Part shown: positions 28,590-38,088 of the stretch, piece after piece | Numbering within the stretch: the first letter of the stretch is position 1 | Layout of the letters: each line of letters begins with the position of its first letter | Source of the DNA: Farysia itapuensis | Taxonomy: Eukaryota; Basidiomycota; Ustilaginomycetes; Ustilaginales; Ustilaginaceae | DNA: 64,000 bases | Assembly: GCA_023212645.1 (NCBI GenBank) | Contig: JALBYC010000010.1 | Coordinates: 310,001-374,000, forward strand | Direction: 5' to 3' | The notes under the pieces: generated by a model | What the model was told of the DNA's origin: nothing | Seen by the model: the letters and a program-made list of their open reading frames with translations, nothing else | The model's database searches: none | Made by a program: the position numbers and the translations under genes

Positions 28590-31046
28590 ATGTCCAAGCC
28601 AGTCGAAGTGCTGCTTCTGGGCTCAGGCTGGACCGCGTCTTTCCTACTTCCGCTGCTCGAGCACAACCACGTCTCTTATGCCTACACGTCTCGTTCGCCT
28701 CCCTCGCCAGATGAGGCGAAGAAGGGCAAGCTGCAGTTTGAACTGCCAGACAAGGTCACCAAAGTTGCTCTGCGCGGTCTGCCCCCAGCACGGACAGTCG
28801 TCATTATCTTCCCCATCAAGGATCTGGATCAAGTGCATGACCTTGTCGATGTGTATGAAGCCCTGCATGGTCCTACACGCTGGATTCAGTTGGGCAGCAC
28901 AGGCATCTGGGGCAATGGTCATCACAATAGTGCCTCGCCCTTTGACCGCGACAATGTTCGCGCAGCTGCAGAACAGCGCCTGCTCGATATCACCAACAAG
29001 CCCAAGAATCCCGAGTCGCGCTCTGCCGTGCTCAACCTCGCAGGTCTGTATGGCAACCTCCGCCAGCCAGTCAACTTCGCCGCACGGGTCGGGGCAACCA
29101 AAGATATGCTCGCTGTCAAGGGCTCGGTACATTTCGTTCACGGTAAGGATGTAGCTCGTGCTATTCTCTTTATGCATCAGAGCAGTAAGCGAGGCTGGGG
29201 CAAGCGGTGGATTATCTCAGACGGCAAGATCTACGATTGGTGGCAATTGTTCCGCTTCCTCAAACCTAAGCTACCAGACCACAGCCAGGAGGAAAGCGGA
29301 AAGCTCGCAGAGCAATGGGTTCGTGAACTCATGAGCGACAACAAGGTCTCAAGTCTTCCACGTCCGCTGTCCTCTAAAGCGGGTCAGCACAAACCTCAGT
29401 ATCTGGAGCGTTCTCTCGACGGGCAAGAGTTCTGGGACATGTTTGGCACAAAGCCCGAAGTTGGCAGCGCTTACACTGGTGCCGATCACAACAAGCTCCC
29501 AACCAACGGTGATCTCTCGGAAAAGAGTGATGAGAAGCATTCGGGCAAGAACGATTCCTTTCATGTCCGCGATTTTGACCCCACCATTCCGCAAGAACAG
29601 ATCGAAGCTTTGATCGAGCGTCTCAAGGTCGACATCGAACGGCCTCTCCCCGCTGAGACGGAATTCGAAGGTGATTACGAGCACTTCGGCCTCACTCATC
29701 AGAGATTCATCGAGCTCCGTGACGCTTGGATTCCATTCCTGCAGTCCGAGACGTCTACATCTCCCAAGGCGTCCCCAGCCCTTTCATCAGCCTCGTTCAG
29801 CAGCTCTTCCTCGCGTGGTCGTCCCGGCCCTGATCATGATAGCTGGGCAGCGGACCAAGCACGCATCTGCTCCTTCTCGCATCACAAGGTGCAGATCGAG
29901 GACGTTGACCTTCATTTCATTCATGAGAGAGCCAATTTGCCCGCGCACCCAGCTCTGGGCACCAAAATCATTCCCCTCTTGCTGCTGCACGGCTGGCCCG
30001 GCTCGTTCCACGAGTTTCTCGACGTGATCAAGCCGCTCGCACACCCGGGCATCCTTGCCAAGATTCATTTCGACGTAGTGGTCCCGTCTCACCCAGGCTA
30101 TCTGTTTTCTTCGCGACCACAACATACGTGTCGAGACAGCAGGAGCGGCAAGATTGTCGGCCAGCATAGTGGTCCCAATGGCGATCTGATTATCAAGGAT
30201 GTAGCTAGGATCATGGATAAGCTCATGCGTGGGCTTGGGTACAACCACTACGCTGTTCAGGCAGGTGATTGGGGCTCGGTAGTGTTGCGCGAGATGGCTC
30301 TTGCATATCCGTCGCGCGTGCTTGCATGTCATCTCAATTTCTGCCCCGCGGTCGCCCCCGCAGTCACACTGCCGTTGGTTGGGCGTCGCTTTACCCCCGA
30401 CTGGATATCGTCTTTACCCCAGAATGTACCGAAAGTGCGGTACACGCAGCCAGCTCTGGGGCTCTTGCCGCCGAAGTTGGGCAAGTGGGGTGACGTAGCC
30501 TGGCGCACGACTCATCTGCTTTCATTAGGGGGTGTGCCTCCGCCTCCGACAGCAGCGGAGAGACAGCGCATGGCGAGGGGTATCGAGTTTGTTGCGAGCG
30601 GCTATGCCTATGCCGCTACGCATTCGACTCGTCCATCCACCCTGGGTCTCGCCCTCTCGCGCTCTCCGCTCGCTACGCTCGCCTGGATTGGGGAGAAGTT
30701 CTACGCCTGGACAGATGAAGACCTGCCCCTCTCCGTCATTTTGTCCAGCCTGACGCTGTACGAAGTGACCGAGACAATGCCACGCTCCATCTACCCCTAC
30801 CGCAACCGCGACCCTCGTGGTCCCGCTGCTATTGCAAGCGACCCGCGCAAGTACATCACCCAACCCACAGGCTTCTCCGACTTCCCCTACGAGATCAACC
30901 CAGTCCCCAAATCCTTTGTCCAGGCCAGCGTCAACCTGCGCTGGTACAAATCACACGACAGGGGCGGACACTTTGCAGCCATGGAGAACCCAGAGTTATT
31001 TGTCAAGGATGTAGCGGATTGTCTCGGTCAGATCTGGCCCTGTTAG
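28590..31046 (+). CDS. Fusion of Rossmann NAD(P)-binding domain and microsomal-type epoxide hydrolase
   Basis: This single 818-residue frame joins two enzymes. Residues 1-230 form an NAD(P)-binding Rossmann domain of the epimerase/YeeZ-like kind (EVLLLGSGWTASFLLPLL at 6-23; IQLGSTGIWG near 110). From residue 323 it becomes an epoxide hydrolase, with an N-terminal EHN segment (FHVRDFDPTIPQEQIEALIE). An alpha/beta-hydrolase core follows: oxyanion motif HGWPGS near 466, nucleophile context QAGDWGS with Asp near 558, and catalytic His in GGHFAAME near 791. The hydrolase opens epoxides to diols. The substrate, and whether the Rossmann part is catalytic, are unknown. The start is the ATG at 28590 (the frame extends three codons to a TTG). 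Confidence 0.82.
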   Translation: MSKPVEVLLLGSGWTASFLLPLLEHNHVSYAYTSRSPPSPDEAKKGKLQFELPDKVTKVALRGLPPARTVVIIFPIKDLDQVHDLVDVYEALHGPTRWIQLGSTGIWGNGHHNSASPFDRDNVRAAAEQRLLDITNKPKNPESRSAVLNLAGLYGNLRQPVNFAARVGATKDMLAVKGSVHFVHGKDVARAILFMHQSSKRGWGKRWIISDGKIYDWWQLFRFLKPKLPDHSQEESGKLAEQWVRELMSDNKVSSLPRPLSSKAGQHKPQYLERSLDGQEFWDMFGTKPEVGSAYTGADHNKLPTNGDLSEKSDEKHSGKNDSFHVRDFDPTIPQEQIEALIERLKVDIERPLPAETEFEGDYEHFGLTHQRFIELRDAWIPFLQSETSTSPKASPALSSASFSSSSSRGRPGPDHDSWAADQARICSFSHHKVQIEDVDLHFIHERANLPAHPALGTKIIPLLLLHGWPGSFHEFLDVIKPLAHPGILAKIHFDVVVPSHPGYLFSSRPQHTCRDSRSGKIVGQHSGPNGDLIIKDVARIMDKLMRGLGYNHYAVQAGDWGSVVLREMALAYPSRVLACHLNFCPAVAPAVTLPLVGRRFTPDWISSLPQNVPKVRYTQPALGLLPPKLGKWGDVAWRTTHLLSLGGVPPPPTAAERQRMARGIEFVASGYAYAATHSTRPSTLGLALSRSPLATLAWIGEKFYAWTDEDLPLSVILSSLTLYEVTETMPRSIYPYRNRDPRGPAAIASDPRKYITQPTGFSDFPYEINPVPKSFVQASVNLRWYKSHDRGGHFAAMENPELFVKDVADCLGQIWPC

Positions 31047-31146
31047 TTAGGCCAGGGCACACTTTAATCTATATTCAGTTGGAAAGGTGGTGCGAGTTTC
31101 TTGAGAAATCTGAAAGAAATTGTTGACCGCTAAAAAAAAAGGAAAA

Positions 31147-32298
31147 ATGGCCGAATGCTACCACGACAACCCGCACAGCTTGACAGCGGCAATGCGGACG
31201 TCGCAGGCATCAACGGCGTCAAAGCCACAGCTGGTCAACGGACTGGAGAACACGGCGATTCCGACCTCGCACCAGCCTCAGCCATGTCGCTCGTCGTTGC
31301 TCAATAAAGCTAGTGCGGCAGAGGTGCAGGTGCCGTACAACTGGCCCACAGATGTCGTCTTTGTCACGCAGAACCTCGCCGCTCCCACAATACCCGACCA
31401 CGTCGCACAGGTGTACATCTTACGCCCACGGGATGCAAGTGATAGCAACGAGGCTGATGAGCTGCCCGACAGCGAGCAAGAAAGTGACAATAGCGCAGCA
31501 ATTCCTAGTGCAGGTGTTGCATATGGCTATTTACCACGGGCAACACATGATCCGTCTCTCACCGCTTACCATGCGCTGTACACGACGGAGCTGAGCGCGA
31601 AGATCCCGGTGCACATTCATCCGATTGATCGCGAGACGCCGTACTGTCCTGCCTCGTTCCACGCTAAATCGCGCAATCTGACGTGCCACCCGGCTTTGGG
31701 ATCGTACGGCCTGTTTGCAGGCGACATTATCCCACCCAACACCTTCCTGCGACCGTATCTCGGCGTACTGCATCTCAAGCAGGACTCGGATGACCGTTCG
31801 GAGTACGATCTCACCCTGACCCACGACCCGCGCCTACCCGCCCTGACCACCAGCGATGGCGATGCACCGCAACCCGGCCAGAACATCTACATAGACTCGA
31901 GACACTGGGCCAATGAAACACGCTTCATCAACGACTACCGCGGCATTGCCGACCGACCCAACGTCGAGTTCCGCAGCTTCCTCCAACGCCAACCCGGCCC
32001 GGACGAAAAGGAACAGGCACTCAAATTCCAAATGGGTGTCTGGTCGGTGAAACCCATCAAGCGCGGGGAAGAACTGGTGATCAACTACTCGAAAACCTTC
32101 TGGACGCAGCAGCATATCGTCGACCAGACGGCCGAGCTGGTTGCACGTCTCGAGGCGGAAGCAAGTGCAGAAGCCGAACGACAACGTCTTGCGGCACTTG
32201 CGACCGTAGACCCAATACAGGCCCGCTTAGATCGTGCACGTACTCGCATCACCCAAACACGACCTCCCTACCGACCACCCCCACGGTCGCAGTCCTAA
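31147..32298 (+). CDS. SET-domain protein, putative lysine methyltransferase
   Basis: This 383-residue protein has a SET fold from about residue 170 to 325. The opening strand region reads GSYGLFAGDIIPPNTFLRPYL, the cofactor and knot region NETRFINDYRG...PNVEF, and the closing strand MGVWSVKPIKRGEELVINYS. The usual NHS in the pseudoknot is NDY here, which occurs in some SET groups but leaves methyltransferase activity open. The first 150 residues are polar and disordered, and the C-terminus is a charged helix with an Arg/Pro tail. There is no post-SET cysteine cluster. The ATG at 31147 follows an A-rich stretch; the longer frame starts with TTG. Target unknown. Confidence 0.75.
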   Translation: MAECYHDNPHSLTAAMRTSQASTASKPQLVNGLENTAIPTSHQPQPCRSSLLNKASAAEVQVPYNWPTDVVFVTQNLAAPTIPDHVAQVYILRPRDASDSNEADELPDSEQESDNSAAIPSAGVAYGYLPRATHDPSLTAYHALYTTELSAKIPVHIHPIDRETPYCPASFHAKSRNLTCHPALGSYGLFAGDIIPPNTFLRPYLGVLHLKQDSDDRSEYDLTLTHDPRLPALTTSDGDAPQPGQNIYIDSRHWANETRFINDYRGIADRPNVEFRSFLQRQPGPDEKEQALKFQMGVWSVKPIKRGEELVINYSKTFWTQQHIVDQTAELVARLEAEASAEAERQRLAALATVDPIQARLDRARTRITQTRPPYRPPPRSQS

Positions 32299-32374
32299 AC
32301 GCACACACCAACGCATAGAATCTCGCAAAGTCATTGATGTGTTTGTGCAAATAGCGTGGGGGGGAAAACCCATT

Positions 32375-35300
32375 TCAGCGTCGTTTGTTTCGTTTGTCCT
32401 TGCCGGTGATGGACATTTGATTTGAGCCCTTGTTCTTGTGATTTTTACCAGCGACTTGGCTGAGGGGGACGTAGGCGTAGGGGCTTTTGCCGTCGCGAAT
32501 GACGTCGCCGCCACCTTTTTTGCTGCGGAACTCTTTGCCGATTGCCTCTTTGGCGTGGCGGGCTTGTTTGGGCGCTTTGATCTGGCGCACCTGGTCTTGG
32601 GCGTCTTGCGCGTCTTCAACAGCGAGTTGCTCCAGTTCGAGCTCGCGCTCTTGCTCGCGTGTGCGCTTGTTGTTCTTGTTGAACTTGACAGCGCCTCCAC
32701 GTCCGCTCTGCATACCGTCTGTTCCACGACCTGCGTTGAGGTACGCCGTACCCGCACCGACAACGTCCGGCGCTTCACGCCCAGCTTCGGCAAACGACAC
32801 CTTCTTGCCCGCACCCTTGCTTCCCCCCTCCTCATCATCATCATCATCAATCATCATGCGGCCGGTTTCTTCATCCAGCGCAAACTTGCTCGCATCTTGT
32901 CCCGGCGCACGCTTCTTCTTGCCGCCGCCCGAAGCAGATGCGTTCGGGTTGGACAAGGAGATTTTCGAAACGGCGCTGCGGTCGAGCAAGTCCATGGGAA
33001 TATCGTCATCGTCGTCAGCCTGGATGTACGCTTCGTCCTGATTCTTGGCGCGACGTCGGGTTTTACCCTCGCGGTCGGGTTGAGGAGCGGTGCCGTTTTT
33101 GCGGTTGCGTGCCTGGGTGAGTGCCGCAGCCGTACCATCGACCGCATCATCATCATCGTCTGAGCCAGAATCGGTGATATCCGATTCAGAGCCGTAGACG
33201 ACTTCCTCGAAGGCGTCATTGCCGCCCTTGGTTTTGAGCACGCGGGGCGCGACGCCAGGCTCGTCGTCATCATCCTGCGCATCTTCTCCCGCTTCGTCCT
33301 TGGCAGCCTTCTTACGCTTCGCTCGTTCCTTGCGCTTGCGAATGTTGTTGATCAGTTTGCGGTTATCCTCGTCGGTCAGCTCGTAAATGCGCTCAAAGCC
33401 GAATCGTCGAAGGAGACGCTCGAAAATGTGACGAATCTTGACCTTGAAGTGCTGCTTGTGCTCCGAGCTCCAGCCGAGCAGCGCCGGGATCAGCTTGGGC
33501 AGATGCGCGTCCACCATCTGCGTGTTGAACTCGACAATGGCAACTTTGATGAATCCGATGGCGGATTTGACGATCTCGCGATTGGCGCTCTGCAGGTAGA
33601 CTTCGATGGTTGAAAGCAGGTCGTCGAGGACGGAAGACTCGAGGACCTCCTTGAACTCGTACACGAGGCGCGAAAGAGCAGTGATGGTTGCACTGATCAT
33701 GTGCGGCGTGGTACCGGCCAAACCTGCGGAAACCATGGTCAAGTACTCTGAGATGGAGGCCGATACGATACCAGCGTCGGCCATGTCGGCGTCGTCTTGC
33801 TCAGCGTCGGCAGCTGCCGGAACGTGGCCATCGACAAGAGCTCGGTTAATAGAGCCACCTTCCTCCATCTTGTGACCCATCTGCACCAGGAGTTCGTAGG
33901 CATTCTGTCGGGTGAGTTGGTTGGCCTCTTTTGTAGCAAGTACAGCTTCCGGAATGATACTCGGCAAGTGATGCAGCTCATTTGCTGGGATGATGGGCAC
34001 CAGGGTGGCAAGCAGCAGGACTCGGTCCCGCTTAGCTCCAAGACTAACACTGGCAGTCGACTGGCGCAGTTTCTCGAGCAGCACGTTCACGCGATCCTCA
34101 CCATCAGCAAGGAGCAGTTTCTTGCCATCTTCTCCCTCGATCAACCTGCTTAGAATCCTGTAGCTTTTCTTCTGAACGCTCGAGTCGTGCGATCGGAGGA
34201 GAGCATCCTGGCAGATCAGATTGAACAGGTCCACGGAGAGCGCCTTGGTCAGATGGGGGACGAGTGCGGCAAGCAGATCCAGCATCGTATGCGGGACGGG
34301 AGGGGGCGTGTTGGCCGATTCCTTTTGCTGCTGATTCTTCTTCTGCTTTGTCGACAAAGTTGGGAGGGACTGCGCCAGGGTGGTCTTGACCTTGGTATAG
34401 GTGTTGTCAATATCTTGTTCAGACATGACGCGGAGGTAGGCAGCAATCGTATCGTAGACGTAGCCTCGGCCTTCGCCAGGTGACTGCGAGAAGACGTTGA
34501 ACAGCACGGCCAACAGATTTGCGGCAATGCTGGAGAGATGAGCAATATTTGCCTTGCCATCCGTTTGGTCCAGGCCAAAAGCCTGCTTCAACGAGTCGGA
34601 AGAAGCGCCGGATGAGACCAGAGCTTCATTTCTATACACAAGTGCCTGCAGTCCACGACAGACAGAAGGTCGAAGCGTAGGCTGAGTGTATACGACGTTG
34701 GTCAACAACTCGGCAAAGTGTCGCGTAAAGGCCTGAGTCAAGTCGCGGGGCATGTCGCAGTAGGCGGGGAACAGCGACCAGACCTGCTCGGTGAGCGCTT
34801 CCCACATCTTCGCCTCGACGGGCCGATTGCCAGTTTCCGCCTCCTGTCGACGGTTGAACAGCTGTTCGGACAAAGTGACAAGGTCGCCAGTGAAATGTGC
34901 CAGTTCCGTGTTGGTGATTCGATTTCGAATAAGAGGAAGCAGCCATGCTCTTCCCTGACCCTCTTGTTCGCCAAAGAGGTTTAGCGGCAAGGACTCAAGA
35001 AGCAACCGTGGGCCACAAACTTCGACAGCAGCGGCAATGACCGTATCGGCATGCTCTCGGTGCTCGAAATTGGGCTGCTGTCGGAGATCAGCCACCAGGA
35101 GGACAAGATGGAGGGTGAGGGAAGCAGCAGCTGGGTGGGGCGGTTGCGTGTTGGGCACGTAGTGATAGCGCAGTTTCGTGATGAGCGAAGCGAGGACCGA
35201 GAGTATCTCGGCTCTTGCGTGCAAGTACTGGAGAGACTGTTTGCCCAAAGCGTTCTCGATGGTCTGAATCATGTCGAGGAGAGGTGTGACCGCCGATTTC

Positions 35301-36736
35301 TTGCCAGAGTGGGAAGCCGCAACTGCCGTGTCGATGGCCGTGCTGGGCACGCAATACCTAAGTAGTGCGATCAAAGTGTCTCGACCGGCAACACGAACAG
35401 CAGGGGCAGTTCGTGAAGCGTCCGACTTGGACGAGAGAGCAAGCTCAAACACGTCGGACCACACTTCGGGTGCGACCGTCCATGCTGGTTCGCCGCCAGA
35501 GAAGCGCGAGTAAGCGGCCATGGCCTGTTCCAAAGCGCGCAGATACGCAGGCAGAAGCTGAACGTCCGAGCTCGATGGCACAAACGCCGGAGATCGCAGT
35601 GAGTCAATGAGACCTGCAAGGGTCTTTTCTCCAATGCTGCTAGGCACAGAAGCAGCATTGGCTGCACCAAGTAGAATAGAATCAACAGCCTGAGCGCCAA
35701 CAGTTGCGACAGATGGGCGGCAAGTCTTCAGGAAAGCTTCGAACAGATCGAAAGCGGCCACGGTCAGGAAAGGGTTCTGCAAGCCGGGAAGACGAAGCAA
35801 GGTAGCCACGAGATCGTCGACCATGGTCAAAGGTAGAATGTTGATGAGCTGTTTAGCGAAGCCACAGACCCAAATGCCGACGGAAGCCGTGTCGCCCTGA
35901 CTCTGTCGCAGAGCAGCAGCTGCTTGTGCCTGCTTAGCAGTGCCACTCTTCTTGTCGAACTTGGGGTGCATCTTTTCTTCTCTCCGTTTGTTGGCAGCAC
36001 TGTTGCTGGTCGTCACAGATCCGGCATCGGCGACGTGAGCAAGGGTTCGAATGACCCAGTCGAAGGTTTGCTTGAGGTAAGAGTGTTTGGGCTTGATGGA
36101 CGGGGCGGCCGAGACTGGCAGTGTCGAGGTGATGACGTCCATCGCTTTTCTCCTCACTTTCGGTCGACTGTCCGAGCACAAATGCAGAGTGGCGGACCAA
36201 CAGGAACGCAAAGGACCATCTTTACCCAAAGACGTTGGATCCGCTTGGAAAGCATTGTAGATGGCCAAGAGCGTACCCAGTGCAGCCCTTAATGCGGAAG
36301 AGTAATTCTCGGCTGCCGAAGTGTCATTGACGTTGAATGTGTTGGGATGCGGCGAGCTCAAGATCTTGCCGACGGCTGGTACGACTGTCGTAAGCTTAGC
36401 ACGGATGATTCCGGCTGAGGTGTATGGCGTGACAATGGAAAGAAGGTAGACAATGTTGTGAAGCAATGAGGCAGATGAGGAAGGTGCCGCAGCCAGGCCA
36501 AGCATAGACTCGAGAGCGAGAAAGTATTCGGCGGGTTGACATTCCTTGATTGCGTGCTGTGACGCAGAAGCTCCTTCAGCAGCAGACGAGGAATGCTGTT
36601 CGCCCAGTGTGGCTTCAATAGCGACAAGCAACTGTGCAGGCCCCTTCTGGTTCTCCAGCTTGGAGTTGGTATGGTGGCGGATCTTGGACAGCGCGCTATG
36701 TAAGCCGTCCAGGCTCACGTCAGCACCAGAAGCCAT
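32375..36736 (-). CDS. RRP12: Ribosomal RNA processing protein Rrp12 (NUC173 family)
   Basis: This 1453-residue HEAT-like repeat protein matches Rrp12, needed for maturation and nuclear export of pre-ribosomal subunits. The N-terminal and middle part is helical-repeat (NUC173/RRP12 region roughly residues 400-720). The last 300 residues are highly charged, with Asp/Glu patches and Lys/Arg clusters typical of nucleolar proteins. The end reads KSPYAYVPLSQVAGKN then SITGKDKRNKRR, a recognisable Rrp12 C-terminus. The ATG at 36736 is the first in frame; the frame extends eleven codons to a GTG. Asp-coding ATC triplet repeats occur around 32833-32857. The 3' end converges on the SET gene. Confidence 0.85.
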   Translation of the reverse strand: MASGADVSLDGLHSALSKIRHHTNSKLENQKGPAQLLVAIEATLGEQHSSSAAEGASASQHAIKECQPAEYFLALESMLGLAAAPSSSASLLHNIVYLLSIVTPYTSAGIIRAKLTTVVPAVGKILSSPHPNTFNVNDTSAAENYSSALRAALGTLLAIYNAFQADPTSLGKDGPLRSCWSATLHLCSDSRPKVRRKAMDVITSTLPVSAAPSIKPKHSYLKQTFDWVIRTLAHVADAGSVTTSNSAANKRREEKMHPKFDKKSGTAKQAQAAAALRQSQGDTASVGIWVCGFAKQLINILPLTMVDDLVATLLRLPGLQNPFLTVAAFDLFEAFLKTCRPSVATVGAQAVDSILLGAANAASVPSSIGEKTLAGLIDSLRSPAFVPSSSDVQLLPAYLRALEQAMAAYSRFSGGEPAWTVAPEVWSDVFELALSSKSDASRTAPAVRVAGRDTLIALLRYCVPSTAIDTAVAASHSGKKSAVTPLLDMIQTIENALGKQSLQYLHARAEILSVLASLITKLRYHYVPNTQPPHPAAASLTLHLVLLVADLRQQPNFEHREHADTVIAAAVEVCGPRLLLESLPLNLFGEQEGQGRAWLLPLIRNRITNTELAHFTGDLVTLSEQLFNRRQEAETGNRPVEAKMWEALTEQVWSLFPAYCDMPRDLTQAFTRHFAELLTNVVYTQPTLRPSVCRGLQALVYRNEALVSSGASSDSLKQAFGLDQTDGKANIAHLSSIAANLLAVLFNVFSQSPGEGRGYVYDTIAAYLRVMSEQDIDNTYTKVKTTLAQSLPTLSTKQKKNQQQKESANTPPPVPHTMLDLLAALVPHLTKALSVDLFNLICQDALLRSHDSSVQKKSYRILSRLIEGEDGKKLLLADGEDRVNVLLEKLRQSTASVSLGAKRDRVLLLATLVPIIPANELHHLPSIIPEAVLATKEANQLTRQNAYELLVQMGHKMEEGGSINRALVDGHVPAAADAEQDDADMADAGIVSASISEYLTMVSAGLAGTTPHMISATITALSRLVYEFKEVLESSVLDDLLSTIEVYLQSANREIVKSAIGFIKVAIVEFNTQMVDAHLPKLIPALLGWSSEHKQHFKVKIRHIFERLLRRFGFERIYELTDEDNRKLINNIRKRKERAKRKKAAKDEAGEDAQDDDDEPGVAPRVLKTKGGNDAFEEVVYGSESDITDSGSDDDDDAVDGTAAALTQARNRKNGTAPQPDREGKTRRRAKNQDEAYIQADDDDDIPMDLLDRSAVSKISLSNPNASASGGGKKKRAPGQDASKFALDEETGRMMIDDDDDEEGGSKGAGKKVSFAEAGREAPDVVGAGTAYLNAGRGTDGMQSGRGGAVKFNKNNKRTREQERELELEQLAVEDAQDAQDQVRQIKAPKQARHAKEAIGKEFRSKKGGGDVIRDGKSPYAYVPLSQVAGKNHKNKGSNQMSITGKDKRNKRR

Positions 36737-36930
36737 TGTCGAAGGAGTTGCTGGAGATGATGGACGCACTGCTCATACGGTGGACCCTCTTCTTCCTGCC
36801 AAACCACAAAACTCGCAAGAAGAAAAAAAATCAAATTTGGCTTACCTCTGCTTATGTCAGCCGCATCATGGCGTCAGTGAGCTTTTTTGGCCAAGATCGG
36901 CATTCTTCTGGACAGTAGTTATCTTACCGC

Positions 36931-37864
36931 ATGCTTCGCAGCCTTGTCTCCTTACGGCCTTGTACACACCCAGCAGTCCTCCGCTCATCTTTTCGCACCA
37001 TGTCTAGTGCACCGACGACTCTAAAGCAGCTGGATCCCGTAGAGGGCGCAAAGCGAGCCGCTGCCTACGCCGCCGTTGACAACCACGTCAAGCCGGAACA
37101 CGAGATCATCGGCATTGGATCTGGTACGTATACAGCATTCCCTGATGCACATGGTAGCTCTATGTCTGACAGCTGGTGAAACTTCAGGCTCTACTGTACC
37201 CTATGTTGTGGAACGTATTGCTCAACAGGGACACATTGTCAACGCTAAGCGATGGTTTGTGCCCACCGGCTTTCAGTCTCGGGAGCTGATTATCGAAGCG
37301 GGTCTTCGTTTGGGAGATGTAGATACCTTTCCTGCGATTGATGTCACGATTGACGGCGCAGACGAGGTGGACAACGCACTGAATTGCATCAAGGGCGGTG
37401 GAGCCTGTCATCTGCGCGAAAAGGTGCTCGCCGAAGCGGCCAAGAACTTTATTGTCGTTGCCGACTACCGCAAGAATGGCTCTCAACTCGGCACCAAGTG
37501 GACACAAGGAGTTCCAGTCGAAGTTGCACCCTTTGCATACGCCAAAGTGCTGCAAAACCTGAAACGCATGGGCTCGACCAATGCCGTGCTGCGAATGGGC
37601 AAGGCAAAAGCAGGCCCAGTCGTGACCGACAACGGTAACTTCTGCATCGACGCCCCCTTTCCAGAAGCCCAGATGAAGGACCCTTCAGACCTGCTGGTCC
37701 GCATCAAGCTGCTCACTGGAGTGCTAGAGGTCGGACTCTTCTGCAATATTTGCAAATCAGCCTACTTTGGCAATCAGGATGGTACAATCACCATCAAGAC
37801 ATCGGACGGCAAAGTGCAGGAGAATGTCCACTTTGACGTCACCAAGGCACCCGTCACCCACTAA
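36931..37864 (+). CDS. RKI1: Ribose-5-phosphate isomerase (RpiA type)
   Basis: This enzyme interconverts ribose-5-phosphate and ribulose-5-phosphate in the non-oxidative pentose phosphate pathway. There are two exons, 36931-37123 and 37188-37864; the 64-base intron is phase 1 and splits the conserved GIGSGSTV loop. Other family motifs are DGADEVD, then KGGGACHLREK, and VEVAPFAY. The full frame gives 289 residues. The first 23 (MLRSLVSLRPCTHPAVLRSS...) are basic and lack acidic residues, like a mitochondrial leader. A second ATG at 37000 gives a 266-residue protein of normal cytosolic length. Both starts are plausible; the long form is listed. Confidence 0.92.
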
Positions 37865-37930
37865 ACCGTAGATCCTTTCCATAGAGATTGCAAGAGACTT
37901 GATGACATTGTGCTGAATGCGTTTCGTCTT

Positions 37931-37954
37931 GGCTTCCCGGCTTCCCGGCTTCCC
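37931..37954 (+). repeat. Three tandem GGCTTCCC units upstream of LEU4
   Basis: An eight-base unit GGCTTCCC repeats three times in tandem, 135-158 bases before the LEU4 ATG. It contains CCGG steps, but their spacing does not fit the known Leu3 site (CCG-N4-CGG). Role unknown. Confidence 0.7.
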
Positions 37955-38088
37955 CGCAAATTGGGTTTGTGTTCTAACACGATTTCTATGAGTCATTTCT
38001 TGCGCTTGTTGAGACCTTTTTTTCTTCTTTTTGGACATGGTTGCTGTGCTTTCTTCCTCATCATTGCTTGCAACAAGTGTCGCCCAAC

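Noticed and set aside
37931..37954. Possible Leu3 binding site before LEU4
   Set aside because: The CCGG steps are spaced CCG-N6-CGG, not the known CCG-N4-CGG, and are better described as a tandem repeat.
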